Shown here: one piece after another, positions 1 to 8,150 of the stretch
Layout: each line of letters opens with the position of its first letter
Numbering within the stretch: position 1 is the stretch's first letter
Source: an uncultured Acidobacteriia bacterium
GTDB taxonomy: Bacteria > Acidobacteriota > Terriglobia > Bryobacterales > Bryobacteraceae
Assembly: GCA_903825445.1 (NCBI GenBank)
Contig: CAIKAS010000252.1
Span: 1-41,808, forward strand
DNA length: 41,808 nucleotides
Reading direction: 5' to 3'
Position numbers and translations under genes: made by a program
Notes under the pieces: generated by a model
Told to the model about the DNA's origin: nothing
The model's input: the letters and a program-made list of their open reading frames with translations, nothing else
Database searches by the model: none

Positions 1-754
1 AGTCGAAAGTTCCGTGGAGTTCAGTTTGGTCGAGGGCGGGGCGATCGAGTGCGCCCATTCCGGCGAGCAAATTCACGAGGAAGGGCATGGTCACGTTCCG
101 CGCACCCGCGCGTATCCTTCCCGGGTGGGTAGACGGCATTCCAAGCAGGCCGCCGCACTGCGCCGGATAGCCACGAGCGACGGAATTGCCTGCAGCCGCG
201 TTGGCTGAGTCCCGGTTGTCCGGAGTGATCACGGCAGTGCAGTCCGCACCCGCTGGATGCTGCTGCAATTGCGGGCCAAAATTACCAGCCTTCAGCTGAG
301 AAACGCCAAAAACAGGGATTTCCCTGGTCTCATAATGAGTCTTGAGTCCGAATCGTTCCGCCAGGAGCGAACGCATCATCAACCGCATAGAATTCTTAGC
401 GTCCTTGGCGGGATCGCCGTCGGTGCGCGCTTCGATGTCGAATTTGTCGGACGTCGCCCAGGAAGGCAACTGGGCGCTCACCGACTGGAGTTCGGTTCCC
501 AGAAGTTTATACGCAAAAGACAGATAGGTTGCCAGCGGGAGATTGCTGGCAATGAAATGTCCACCGTTAGTCATATATACGTCGCCGGGACCAAGCGGGA
601 AATTGAATTTCGGGGGCTGGTCTGAATTGTTCGGTTTAACGGAAATCACGTCGAACGAGGGAAGCGCGGCGTCCCTAGTCGACTGAGCGAAGAGGACAAC
701 CACGCTCGCCGAGAGCAGGATGCCAGTGGTGAGAGCTACGGTTATTCTGTTCAT
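1..754 (-). CDS. TIGR03435 family secreted protein (3' end outside window)
   Basis: An open frame runs leftward from an ATG at 754-752 to the window edge without a stop, giving 251 codons of an incomplete protein. It begins with a hydrophobic signal-like segment (residues 4-23, ending in LFAQS) and then FDVISVKPN, the N-terminal signature of the TIGR03435 proteins that are greatly expanded in Solibacter-type acidobacteria. Further family features are an AERFGLKTHYETREIPVFGV-type segment near residue 140 and DRPALDQTELHGTFD just before the edge. The function of the family is unknown; the leader suggests export. The next gene is divergent, with 179 bases between them. The family call is from remembered motif patterns; the remaining C-terminus lies outside the window. 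Confidence 0.85.
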   Translation of the reverse strand, partial: MNRITVALTTGILLSASVVVLFAQSTRDAALPSFDVISVKPNNSDQPPKFNFPLGPGDVYMTNGGHFIASNLPLATYLSFAYKLLGTELQSVSAQLPSWATSDKFDIEARTDGDPAKDAKNSMRLMMRSLLAERFGLKTHYETREIPVFGVSQLKAGNFGPQLQQHPAGADCTAVITPDNRDSANAAAGNSVARGYPAQCGGLLGMPSTHPGRIRAGARNVTMPFLVNLLAGMGALDRPALDQTELHGTFD

Positions 755-824
755 CGGTTTTGTTTGGACGGTCAAATTAAGCAAATGTTAGCCCGAAGGG
801 TGCCACTGGACAGGATGTCTGTAC

Positions 825-850
825 GGGTTTTATACGCTATGCGTAAAAAT
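825..850. promoter_or_regulatory. AT-flanked imperfect inverted repeat in a divergent intergenic region
   Basis: ACGC (834-837), TAT, GCGT (841-844) form a short inverted repeat flanked by T-rich and A-rich runs that also mostly pair. It lies between the TIGR03435 gene and the divergent MetE-like gene, so it could be an operator or part of a promoter. I saw nothing else distinctive in 755-933 apart from the ribosome-binding site of the next gene. Confidence 0.2.
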
Positions 851-933
851 TAGCACGTCGTCGTATGGCATGTCAAGGATGTCAGAAAGTCGCGTACTGA
901 AAGTCGGGAGATATAGTGACCTGAGGAGCGAAC

Positions 934-1929
934 TTGATTCAAACCACTACAGTTGGATCGTATCCGACCCCTGACTGGCTTAGCGCTTTGCCCAGCGAAC
1001 AGGCCCGTACCGATGCGACCCGGGTTGTCTTCGGCATTCAACGCCAGGCCGGTATCGATTTGCCCACCGATGGCGAACTATATCGCTTTGATGTGAACCA
1101 TCCCGATACCAACGGGATGATCGAATACTTCATTCGTCCGATGGCGGGGATCCGCAGTAACGTTGGGCGAAGTGATCACGAAGCGTTCGCCGCGCAACGC
1201 CACATGCAGTTTCGTCGTAAGGCAGCTGGTGTAGTGGAAGGCCCGCTGGGAGAGGGCAGTCTGAACCTGCTCGCCGACTGCGAGCTCGCAGCCAGTGTTG
1301 CTAACGGCCCGTTCAAGTTTACGGTCACGAGTCCCTACATGCTGGCGCGTACGCTGCTGGATCGGCACTATGGAGACTTCCGATCGCTTCTGATGGCGGT
1401 TGCCGACACCCTGGCCGCTCAAGTCGCGGGACTTCCCTGCGAATGCCTACAGGTGGATGAGGCCAATATTCCCGGTAACCCTGAACACGCAGTCATAGCG
1501 GCCGAGGCGATCAACCGCGTCCTATCGGCGTTTCAGGGCCGTCGAGCCGTGCATTTGTGTTTTGGCAATTACGGCGGACAGTCGATTCAGCAGGGAACCT
1601 GGCATGCTCTGACGTCTTTCCTGAACGCCCTGAATGTGGACCATATTGTGCTCGAAATGGCGCACCGTCCGGCATCGGATCTGGTCGCAATGAAGGATGT
1701 TGATTCCCGAATCAAGATCGGCATCGGCGTGGTCGATGTGAAGGTGAACCATGTCGAGACACCTGATGAGATAGCAGTTCGCATTGAGCGAGCTGAACAG
1801 ATCCTGGGGCCTGGACGCATCGGCTGGGTGCACCCCGATTGCGGATTCTGGATGTTGAAGCGTTCGGTTGCAGACCGTAAAATAGAAGCCCTGGTGAAGG
1901 GCCGGGATCTGTACCTGGGCCGCCGATGA
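934..1929 (+). CDS. MetE-like (cobalamin-independent methionine synthase C-terminal domain) methyltransferase
   Basis: This 331-residue protein matches the catalytic C-terminal half of cobalamin-independent methionine synthase, in the UROD/MetE-like TIM-barrel superfamily. It starts at TTG, preceded by a GAGGAG ribosome-binding site. The N-terminus has the TTTVGSYP motif. The zinc-ligand set of MetE appears complete: H207 and C209 in VHLCFG, E241 in VLEMAHRP and C303 in HPDCGFW. It lacks the whole N-terminal half of classical MetE (about 750 residues), so methyltetrahydrofolate polyglutamate is not a safe donor assignment. Its stop overlaps the start of the next gene by four bases (ATGA), implying co-translation with an oligogalacturonate-lyase-like protein. 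It may be a methyltransferase for a substrate other than homocysteine; that is inference. Confidence 0.8.
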   Translation: MIQTTTVGSYPTPDWLSALPSEQARTDATRVVFGIQRQAGIDLPTDGELYRFDVNHPDTNGMIEYFIRPMAGIRSNVGRSDHEAFAAQRHMQFRRKAAGVVEGPLGEGSLNLLADCELAASVANGPFKFTVTSPYMLARTLLDRHYGDFRSLLMAVADTLAAQVAGLPCECLQVDEANIPGNPEHAVIAAEAINRVLSAFQGRRAVHLCFGNYGGQSIQQGTWHALTSFLNALNVDHIVLEMAHRPASDLVAMKDVDSRIKIGIGVVDVKVNHVETPDEIAVRIERAEQILGPGRIGWVHPDCGFWMLKRSVADRKIEALVKGRDLYLGRR

Positions 1930-3020
1930 TTTCATACCTCGATCCTGCTACCGGCGCGCGAGTGACGCAGGTGACAGACGGTCCCGCGATCAGCCACCCC
2001 AGCTACTTTCTGCAGAGCTCGTTCTTTCCTGGCGGCCAATCGATGTTCTACACCTCGTACCGCAGCGGGTCGCCGCAGGTTTGGCGCGTTGCGTTGGGCA
2101 CGGGGGATACTACGCAGCTTACGCACGGTGCGCCAATTCATCCCTTTAGCGCGGCATTGCATCCAGGCGGTGAAGCGCTGATCGTCACTCGCGGGTGTTC
2201 GCTGTGGGCGATTCATCTGAACGCTGGATTTGAGCGATGCATATACGATTTTCCCGGCGCTGAACTCGGGGAGTGCTCTATCAGTGCAGACGGTGACTGG
2301 CTCACGGCAGCTTTTAAGGAAGGCGCGAAATCCGGACTCATCGCGGGGCGTTTCGATGGCTCAGGATGGAAAACCATCCCGTTTCCACGAACGGTTATCC
2401 ACCCGCAGTTTCATCCCCTGGAGCCGGAATGGATCGAGTTTGCGGGTGACCCTGCGCCACGCATGCACCGCGTCCGACGCGATGGTTCGGGTCTCGAATG
2501 TCTGCATCAGCACGATAACGATGAATTCATCGTCCACGAGACGTTTCTGCGGAATTCGGGAGATCTGGTCTTCACCGTGTGGCCGCAGGCGCTTTGCCGA
2601 ATGGACTGGACGACGCGCGCCGTCACTACTATTGCGAACTACAACGCGTGGCATATCGCGCCGGATCGCCGCGGGGAACGAATTCTTTGCGATACGAACC
2701 GACCGGACGAGGGCCTGCAGATTATCGATGTGGCGACGGGTGCGCGTCGGCAGGTCTGTCTGAGTCAATCGAGTAATCAGGGCAGCCAGTGGCGGAAATC
2801 GACATACGCCGTTGCCGCCGATTTTGCCGCCGCCCGCAACACGCGGACCGAGTCACTTAGCTGGATGGAGAATGCCGCCGATACCGTTTACGGTCCCCAA
2901 TACACGCACCCGCATCCATCGTGGTCGTTTGAAGAAGACAAGATTGCGTTCGCCAGTGACTGTACGGGCGTCACACAAGTCTATGTGGTCGAGGTGGACC
3001 CGGCCGTCGTCTGCTTTTGA
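1926..3020 (+). CDS. PL22-like oligogalacturonate lyase family beta-propeller
   Basis: A 364-residue protein with repeated propeller-blade motifs (for example FFPGGQSMFYTS, ISADGDWLTAA and DKIAFASD) that resembles oligogalacturonate lyases of polysaccharide lyase family 22. Those enzymes cleave short oligogalacturonides inside the cell using a metal held by histidines and a glutamine. Here Q325, H328 and H330 sit in a QYTHPH motif matching the family Q-x2-H-x-H, and H243 (AWHIAPD) is a candidate fourth ligand. No signal peptide is visible, consistent with a cytoplasmic enzyme. It overlaps the upstream MetE-like gene by four bases and its 3' end overlaps the convergent CLC gene by 40 bases. 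A non-lyase TolB-like propeller is the alternative, but the histidine motif argues for PL22. Confidence 0.7.
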   Translation: MISYLDPATGARVTQVTDGPAISHPSYFLQSSFFPGGQSMFYTSYRSGSPQVWRVALGTGDTTQLTHGAPIHPFSAALHPGGEALIVTRGCSLWAIHLNAGFERCIYDFPGAELGECSISADGDWLTAAFKEGAKSGLIAGRFDGSGWKTIPFPRTVIHPQFHPLEPEWIEFAGDPAPRMHRVRRDGSGLECLHQHDNDEFIVHETFLRNSGDLVFTVWPQALCRMDWTTRAVTTIANYNAWHIAPDRRGERILCDTNRPDEGLQIIDVATGARRQVCLSQSSNQGSQWRKSTYAVAADFAAARNTRTESLSWMENAADTVYGPQYTHPHPSWSFEEDKIAFASDCTGVTQVYVVEVDPAVVCF

Positions 3021-4789
3021 AACGGAAAACGCACTTGAAGCGGTCTTTCGCGATGCCGCTCTTCGTTGAGATTCCGCACGCGCGCCAGGAGCAGATCATC
3101 CAGCGAAATCATTCCGGCCAACTTACCGGTTTCACTGTCCACGACTGGCATCCGGGTAAAGCCGGTTTCCGCCATGCGGAAAACAACTACGCGCAGAGGT
3201 TCGTCCGGATTCACCACGACTGGTTTGCGAACGATATGCCCCAGGGAAGATTCCGCAGCGGAGGAATGCGTGAGGGCGCGTAGCTGTTTGCGGGTCACGA
3301 CGCCGCTGACGCGGTTCTCGGCGTCCACCACTGGGTATAGATGCTGTCCGCGGTGGGCTGGTTCGCGAAGTATCGTATGGTTCAGCTGTTCGACGGTTGC
3401 ATCGGCAGGCAGCACAGCCAGTTTCGTACGCATGACTTCGCGTACAAAGAGGATTTCGAGGGGATCAATAGCATATTCCCTGGTAATGTGAAAGCCGCGG
3501 CGCGCCACCTTTTCCGTGAGGATGGAACGTTTCAGGAGAAGCACGGTAGTCCCGTGCGCCAAGATGGCGGCGAGGAGTAAGGGCAAAAGTACGTTGATGT
3601 CGTGCGTCAGTTCGAGGGCGAACAGAATCGCAGTAAACGGCGCCCGCATGGTTCCGCCCAGAATCGCACCCATACTGACCAGGGGCCAAAAGCCCGCACC
3701 TTCATGGGGGAGGAACATGGCCTCCACGCCACCGAGAGCCGCTCCCATCATCAACAGAGGCGCCAGCACACCGCCGGAGGTCCCTGAGCCAAGGGAGATG
3801 ATCCAGATAGCGGATTTCACAATCAAAACACCCGCGATTACAGTGCGCGGGACATCCCCTTGCAGCAAATTCTGAATCGTGTCATACCCAACGCCCAGTG
3901 CCTGCGGGAAGATCATCCCGCCGAGGCCAACGAAGACACCGCCGATCGCTGGCCACCACATCCAGTGAACAGGCACCTTCTTGAATAAGTCTTCGGCCGC
4001 GTATACACCCAGCGTCAGCAAGGAGGACAGGCAACCCGCCAGGAGGCCCGCTACGACGCACCCGAGAAGTCCCCAGGGACCGATGAAGATGGAATGTTGC
4101 GGGACGGGGAACAACGGTCCGAGGCCCAGAATGTACCGTCTGGCCGCGCCGGCTGTCACGCTGGCGAGGGCCACTGGTATAGCGCTGCGCGGTTTCCATT
4201 CAAAGAGCAGCAGTTCCACCGCGAGCAGTACCGCCGCAATTGGCGTGGCGAATGTCGCAGCCATGCCTGCAGCCGCGCCCGCGACGAGGAGCGTCTTACG
4301 CTCAGCCGAGGTGAGATGGAAAAGCTGGGCGATGATAGACCCGATTGCGCCGCCGGTCATGATGATCGGCCCTTCTGCGCCGAATGGGCCACCCGATCCG
4401 ATCGAGATGGCGGACGAGAGCGGTTTGAGAACTGCGAGCCTGGGTTGCACCTTGCTTCCATTGATCAAAATGGACTCAAGTGCCTCCGGAATTCCGTGGC
4501 CACGAATACGCTCAGAGCCGTAGCGCGCCATGAACCCGATGATCAGCCCGCCAGCCACCGGGATCAACACCGCGAACCAACCAAGATGGTTGCCGGACGG
4601 CGACACGAGTACGGTGCTCACTCGTCCGTAATAGAAAGCATTTGTGAAAAGCGCGATCAAGCGCAAGAGGCCCCAGGCAACGAAGGTACTGACGAGGCCA
4701 ATCCCGACGGCGAGAAGCGAAATCGGGATCACCCTCGCTGATGTGGTGAAGTCCCCCAGCTTCTCGGAGTTGTCCTCGCGCTTGTTCAA
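2981..4789 (-). CDS. CLC-type chloride channel/transporter with C-terminal CBS pair
   Basis: A 602-residue inner-membrane protein of the CLC family. The three anion-selectivity segments are present: GHGIP (97-101), GAEGP (137-141) with the gating glutamate E139, and GGVLAP (339-344). Many hydrophobic helices fill residues 20-420, and two CBS domains follow from about residue 450 (VREVMRTKLAVL onward), which in this family bind nucleotides or regulate gating. By hand alignment of ATFATPIAAVLLAVELLL with the E. coli CLC segment containing E202-E203, E192 matches E202 while the internal proton glutamate E203 is leucine, as in channels or uncoupled transporters. The ATG overlaps the stop of the upstream marR-like gene by four bases. 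Its 3' end overlaps the convergent PL22-like gene. Confidence 0.92.
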   Translation of the reverse strand: MNKREDNSEKLGDFTTSARVIPISLLAVGIGLVSTFVAWGLLRLIALFTNAFYYGRVSTVLVSPSGNHLGWFAVLIPVAGGLIIGFMARYGSERIRGHGIPEALESILINGSKVQPRLAVLKPLSSAISIGSGGPFGAEGPIIMTGGAIGSIIAQLFHLTSAERKTLLVAGAAAGMAATFATPIAAVLLAVELLLFEWKPRSAIPVALASVTAGAARRYILGLGPLFPVPQHSIFIGPWGLLGCVVAGLLAGCLSSLLTLGVYAAEDLFKKVPVHWMWWPAIGGVFVGLGGMIFPQALGVGYDTIQNLLQGDVPRTVIAGVLIVKSAIWIISLGSGTSGGVLAPLLMMGAALGGVEAMFLPHEGAGFWPLVSMGAILGGTMRAPFTAILFALELTHDINVLLPLLLAAILAHGTTVLLLKRSILTEKVARRGFHITREYAIDPLEILFVREVMRTKLAVLPADATVEQLNHTILREPAHRGQHLYPVVDAENRVSGVVTRKQLRALTHSSAAESSLGHIVRKPVVVNPDEPLRVVVFRMAETGFTRMPVVDSETGKLAGMISLDDLLLARVRNLNEERHRERPLQVRFPFQKQTTAGSTSTT

Positions 4790-5226
4790 AGTGCCGCCGC
4801 CTTTCTGTTGTGTCGCAAAACTGAATTCAATGCCCGCGCCAGTTCTGGTCCGGAGCGGTCTAATTCCATACGGTGTGCCAATGCGAGTCGCCTCAGGATC
4901 GCGCGGCCAGAGGGCGTGAGCCGGATCCAGACTTCACGCTTATCTTCAACGCCGGCGGTTCTTTTAATTGCGCCCGTGACCTCCAGGCGGTTCACAAGCT
5001 CTACTGCGCTGTGGTGCTGAATGAAGAGTCTTGTGGCAAGTTCCCGAATAGTGGGCTTAATGCCATCCGGAAGGCCATGGACGGCGAGCAGAAGCTGGTG
5101 CTGGTGCGGCTCGATCTTATGCTCTTTCGCTGTCGCCTCACTGAAATGGAGGAACTGCCGGATCTGCCGGCGAAACTCCGCCAGAGCGCGGTATTGGTCA
5201 AGGGATATGTCGCCGTAGCCGTTCAT
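4786..5226 (-). CDS. MarR-family transcriptional regulator
   Basis: A winged-helix MarR-type protein of 146 residues from the ATG at 5226. It has a helical N-terminus, a recognition region (PTIRELATRLFIQHHSAVELV) and a wing ending in DKREVWIRLTPSG, the usual DxRxxxxxLTxxG signature. The frame stays open for 20 more codons upstream, but 5226 gives the usual MarR length and leaves a palindrome (5233-5245) immediately upstream rather than inside the gene. It is translationally coupled to the CLC gene through an ATGA overlap, so it probably controls the two-gene unit and itself; MarR proteins often respond to small aromatic ligands, but no ligand is indicated here. Confidence 0.88.
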   Translation of the reverse strand: MNGYGDISLDQYRALAEFRRQIRQFLHFSEATAKEHKIEPHQHQLLLAVHGLPDGIKPTIRELATRLFIQHHSAVELVNRLEVTGAIKRTAGVEDKREVWIRLTPSGRAILRRLALAHRMELDRSGPELARALNSVLRHNRKAAAL

Positions 5227-5232
5227 AAATAC

Positions 5233-5245
5233 ATCGTAACACGAT
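5233..5245. promoter_or_regulatory. Perfect 5-bp inverted repeat, candidate MarR operator
   Basis: ATCGT-AAC-ACGAT is an exact inverted repeat whose inner edge is 7 bases upstream of the chosen marR start. Position next to a MarR gene suggests an autoregulatory operator, although 5-bp arms are shorter than many MarR sites. Confidence 0.4.
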
Positions 5246-5340
5246 ACAATAACTGGAGCGCCGCGACGTCCGAAACAAGATGGCAAATCCCGCTACAATT
5301 CTGATTGGAAGGTTCGGAAGTTCTCACTCAGGATGAGCTT

Positions 5341-5694
5341 ATGTTTTACAAGCGATTTGCCAGTGCCGCACTTTATGTTGTTTTGTTCGGGTTTCAGCCA
5401 GCGACGACCTCTGCTCAAAGTCAGAATGCTTCAGCGGTCAGGACGAATCTGAGGGATACGGACCCTGTCGACGTCGGCACAGTCCTTTCTCGGGGATCCG
5501 ATTCCGTCACCGTCAAGAATGAACTTTTCACCAGGGTCTTCCGAATTAACGCCCAAACGGAAATCCTGCGTGTAGATTCCTCCGCCATCTTGAAACAGTT
5601 GGCTTTGTTATGGGAAAGAGCGAACTGCGCGCCACGAGCGTGCCTGGCATCCAGCGCCACTGAATACATAGTTATAATCAGCCGATCGCTTTGA
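5341..5694 (+). CDS. Small secreted protein, possibly DUF5666-like with a late frameshift
   Basis: A 117-residue frame from an ATG at 5341, preceded by AGGA; the frame also opens at TTG 5305 but the ATG gives a cleaner signal peptide (residues 4-25, ending TTSAQS). The middle, with GTVLSRGSDSVTVKN and FRINAQTEIL, resembles the small beta-strand pattern of DUF5666-type periplasmic domains. After about residue 83 the in-frame sequence looks unlike that pattern, whereas another frame from about 5592 reads VGFVMGKSELRATSVPG and stops soon after (about 5662), which would fit the end of such a domain better. The gene may therefore carry a frameshift. No function can be assigned. Confidence 0.5.
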   Translation: MFYKRFASAALYVVLFGFQPATTSAQSQNASAVRTNLRDTDPVDVGTVLSRGSDSVTVKNELFTRVFRINAQTEILRVDSSAILKQLALLWERANCAPRACLASSATEYIVIISRSL

Positions 5695-5706
5695 GATAAT
5701 CGTCAG

Positions 5707-7080
5707 GTGCGAACTTTCATCCCGGCGTCGATTCTGGCAATCGCAACACTCCCCGTGTTCGCCGCCAGTCAGACGGCTCTTGACCGCTACGTAGCGGCTC
5801 CCGACCCCAATTACAAATACGAACTGGCGCGTACCGCCGCCGGACGCGGCTATACGCAGTTCGTCTATGACCTGACGTCACAAAAGTGGCGCAGCGAAAA
5901 AGATGTGGATCATCCGGTCTGGCATCACTGGCTGACCATTATCGTGCCGGACAGGGTGGACAAAACGACCGGCTTCCTGTTCCTGACAGGCGGGTCTATC
6001 GAGAGCGGACCGCCAGAGCAGACTGACCCGCTGCTGGTTTCTGTTGCTACGAGCACAAACAGTATTGCAGCCCAGTTGCAGGGCATCCCCAATGAGCCGC
6101 TGCTCTTCACTGGCGAAACGAAGCCGCGTACCGAAGATGCCGCAATCGTGTATACGTGGGACAAGTTCATGAAAGGTGGAGGGTCCGCAGCGGACAACGA
6201 CACCTGGCCACTGCGTTTGCCCATGACTAAAGCTGCGGTCCGCGCTATGGATACCGTCACGGCCGTTGCGAAGACCAAGGGTTTCACTGTGGACCACTAC
6301 GTTGTGTCCGGAGCATCGAAACGCGGCTGGACGACATGGACGACGGCCGCTGTAGACAAACGCGTCATCGCCATAATTCCGCTGGTCATTGATGTCCTCA
6401 ACGTGGAGAAGTCTCTTGAACACCATTACAGCGCGTATGGTGCCTGGTCACCCGCGCTGATGGACTACATCGACATGAAGAGTTTCGACTGGCTGGGCAC
6501 GTCGCAGATGAAGAAGCTGATGGAGATCGAAGATCCGTATTCTTATCTGGACCGCCTGACGATGCCGAAATATGTCGTGAACAGCGGAGGTGATCAGTAT
6601 TTCGCTCCCGATTCCTCGCAGTTCTACTGGAAAGATCTGAAGGGCGAGAAATATCTGCGTTACGTACCAAACACGAAGCATGATCTCAATGGTTCGGACG
6701 TGCGCGAAACGACTGCGGCGTTTTACGCGACGATCGTGAACAACGAGCCGCGGCCCCAAATGGACTGGAGCTTTGAGAAGGATGGTTCGATTCGGATGAA
6801 GGCTGCTACGAAGCCGACCCAGGTGGTGATGTGGCAAGCCAATAATCCGAAGGCCCGCGATTTCCGGCTTGATTCCATCGGCAAGGCATATACGAGCACG
6901 GTTCTCGACGATAAGGGCGGCGGAGTTTACAGTGCGAAGATTGATAAGCCGGATCCCGGGTACACGGCCTTCTTCATTGAGGCTACTTTCCCCACGAAGG
7001 CGTCGTCGATGAAGCTGACCAGCGGTGTCCGGATCACGCCGGATACATTGCCTTCGGCTCCTCCTGCGAAGAAGAAATAG
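5707..7080 (+). CDS. PhoPQ-activated pathogenicity-related (PqaA-like) alpha/beta hydrolase
   Basis: A 457-residue secreted protein starting at GTG, with a signal peptide (residues 4-20, cut near FAAS). It matches the PqaA family (PF10142), an alpha/beta-hydrolase group. The nucleophile elbow is GASKRG (202-207) with S204; D296 in GGDQYF and H325 in TKHDLNG are the probable remaining triad residues. The LTGGSIESGP segment near residue 93-102 and the ANNPKARDFR-type C-terminal domain fit the family. The name derives from Salmonella regulation and says nothing about virulence here. The next gene, a mutarotase-fold protein, starts 6 bases after the stop, so the two are probably co-transcribed, possibly for breakdown of an esterified sugar or polysaccharide. 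Confidence 0.85.
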   Translation: MRTFIPASILAIATLPVFAASQTALDRYVAAPDPNYKYELARTAAGRGYTQFVYDLTSQKWRSEKDVDHPVWHHWLTIIVPDRVDKTTGFLFLTGGSIESGPPEQTDPLLVSVATSTNSIAAQLQGIPNEPLLFTGETKPRTEDAAIVYTWDKFMKGGGSAADNDTWPLRLPMTKAAVRAMDTVTAVAKTKGFTVDHYVVSGASKRGWTTWTTAAVDKRVIAIIPLVIDVLNVEKSLEHHYSAYGAWSPALMDYIDMKSFDWLGTSQMKKLMEIEDPYSYLDRLTMPKYVVNSGGDQYFAPDSSQFYWKDLKGEKYLRYVPNTKHDLNGSDVRETTAAFYATIVNNEPRPQMDWSFEKDGSIRMKAATKPTQVVMWQANNPKARDFRLDSIGKAYTSTVLDDKGGGVYSAKIDKPDPGYTAFFIEATFPTKASSMKLTSGVRITPDTLPSAPPAKKK

Positions 7081-7086
7081 CTCATT

Positions 7087-8133
7087 ATGCCTGAATCCAA
7101 GTACAACGGCCGTCGCGCGTTTTCGATTGAGAACTCTGATATTCACGTCACAGTGCTGCCAGGCGGCGGACATATTGCGGCAATACTGGATAAACGCTCC
7201 GGCGTGAACCCGCTCTGGAGTCCTGTCTGGAACTCCGTTGATCCGGTGAATTTCGATGCCACCAGGCATCGGGAGTTCGGTACGGGGGCAGATGCCCGGC
7301 TGCTTGCGGGCATCATGGGTCAGAACCTGTGCCTCGACATTTTTGGCGGACCATCGCCTGAAGAAGAAGCTGCCGGCATCACTCCGCACGGCGAGGGGTC
7401 GGTGGTTGGTTTCGACGTCTCCGGAACGGAAAGCCAGTTGACTATGAAGGCCCTGTTTCCGCTGGCGCAGATTCATTTCGAGCGCCGAATTGAGCTACAC
7501 GGCAGTGCGGTCCGCATTCTGGAGACAGCCGAAAGCCTGGCGGCATTTGATCGACCGATTTGCTGGACGCAGCATGCGACGCTGGGGCCGCCGTTCCTCG
7601 AGAATGGTCGCACTCAGTTTCGTGCGTCGGCTACAAAATCGAAAGTTTTTGAATCGGAGTTCGGAACTGATGCTTATTTGAAGACCGGCGCTGAGTTCGA
7701 ATGGCCGCTGGGTCCGGGCAAAGATGGCACTTACAAAGATCTGCGCGTGATGAATCTTGCGGCGGTCTCGAGTGGCTACACGGCGCACGTGATGGATGAA
7801 GCCAGGGAACACGCTTTCTTTACGGCGTGGAGTCCGAGCAGCAATGTGTCCTTTGGGTACGTGTGGAAACGTGCTGATTTTCCGTGGCTTGGAATTTGGG
7901 AAGAGAATCACAGCCGCACGGGTAGCCCATGGAACGGTAGATCGCTTACGCGGGGTATGGAGTTCGGTGCGTCGCCATTCCCGGAGTCGCGAAAAGAGGC
8001 GGTGGCACGGGGGAGACTGTTAGGTGTCCCGACTTACCGGTGGCTTCCAGCGCGCACGAAGCTACAGGTGGAATATTGGGCCGTGATCCGGCGTACGGAT
8101 GCGCCGGTTGAATCGTTGGAGTGGCCAGCGTAA
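7087..8133 (+). CDS. Galactose-mutarotase-fold protein (aldose 1-epimerase-like)
   Basis: A 348-residue cytoplasmic protein with no signal peptide. Features suggesting the mutarotase-like beta-sandwich fold are an N-terminal LPGGGHIAAILDK segment, the central WTQHATLGPPFLE motif (a histidine in a strand followed by glycine-proline turns, like the catalytic histidine region of aldose epimerases) and a C-terminal YWAVI strand. Sequence identity to characterised epimerases looks low, so substrate and activity are open; related proteins include sugar epimerases and lyase accessory domains. It follows the PqaA-like hydrolase by 6 bases and converges with the DUF1552 gene 17 bases downstream. Confidence 0.6.
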   Translation: MPESKYNGRRAFSIENSDIHVTVLPGGGHIAAILDKRSGVNPLWSPVWNSVDPVNFDATRHREFGTGADARLLAGIMGQNLCLDIFGGPSPEEEAAGITPHGEGSVVGFDVSGTESQLTMKALFPLAQIHFERRIELHGSAVRILETAESLAAFDRPICWTQHATLGPPFLENGRTQFRASATKSKVFESEFGTDAYLKTGAEFEWPLGPGKDGTYKDLRVMNLAAVSSGYTAHVMDEAREHAFFTAWSPSSNVSFGYVWKRADFPWLGIWEENHSRTGSPWNGRSLTRGMEFGASPFPESRKEAVARGRLLGVPTYRWLPARTKLQVEYWAVIRRTDAPVESLEWPA

Positions 8134-8150
8134 AATACTAAACCCGCGCG

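Noticed and set aside
6448-7476. A 342-residue open frame on the minus strand
   Set aside because: It covers the PqaA-like and mutarotase-like genes, both well supported on the plus strand; the translation shows no motif.
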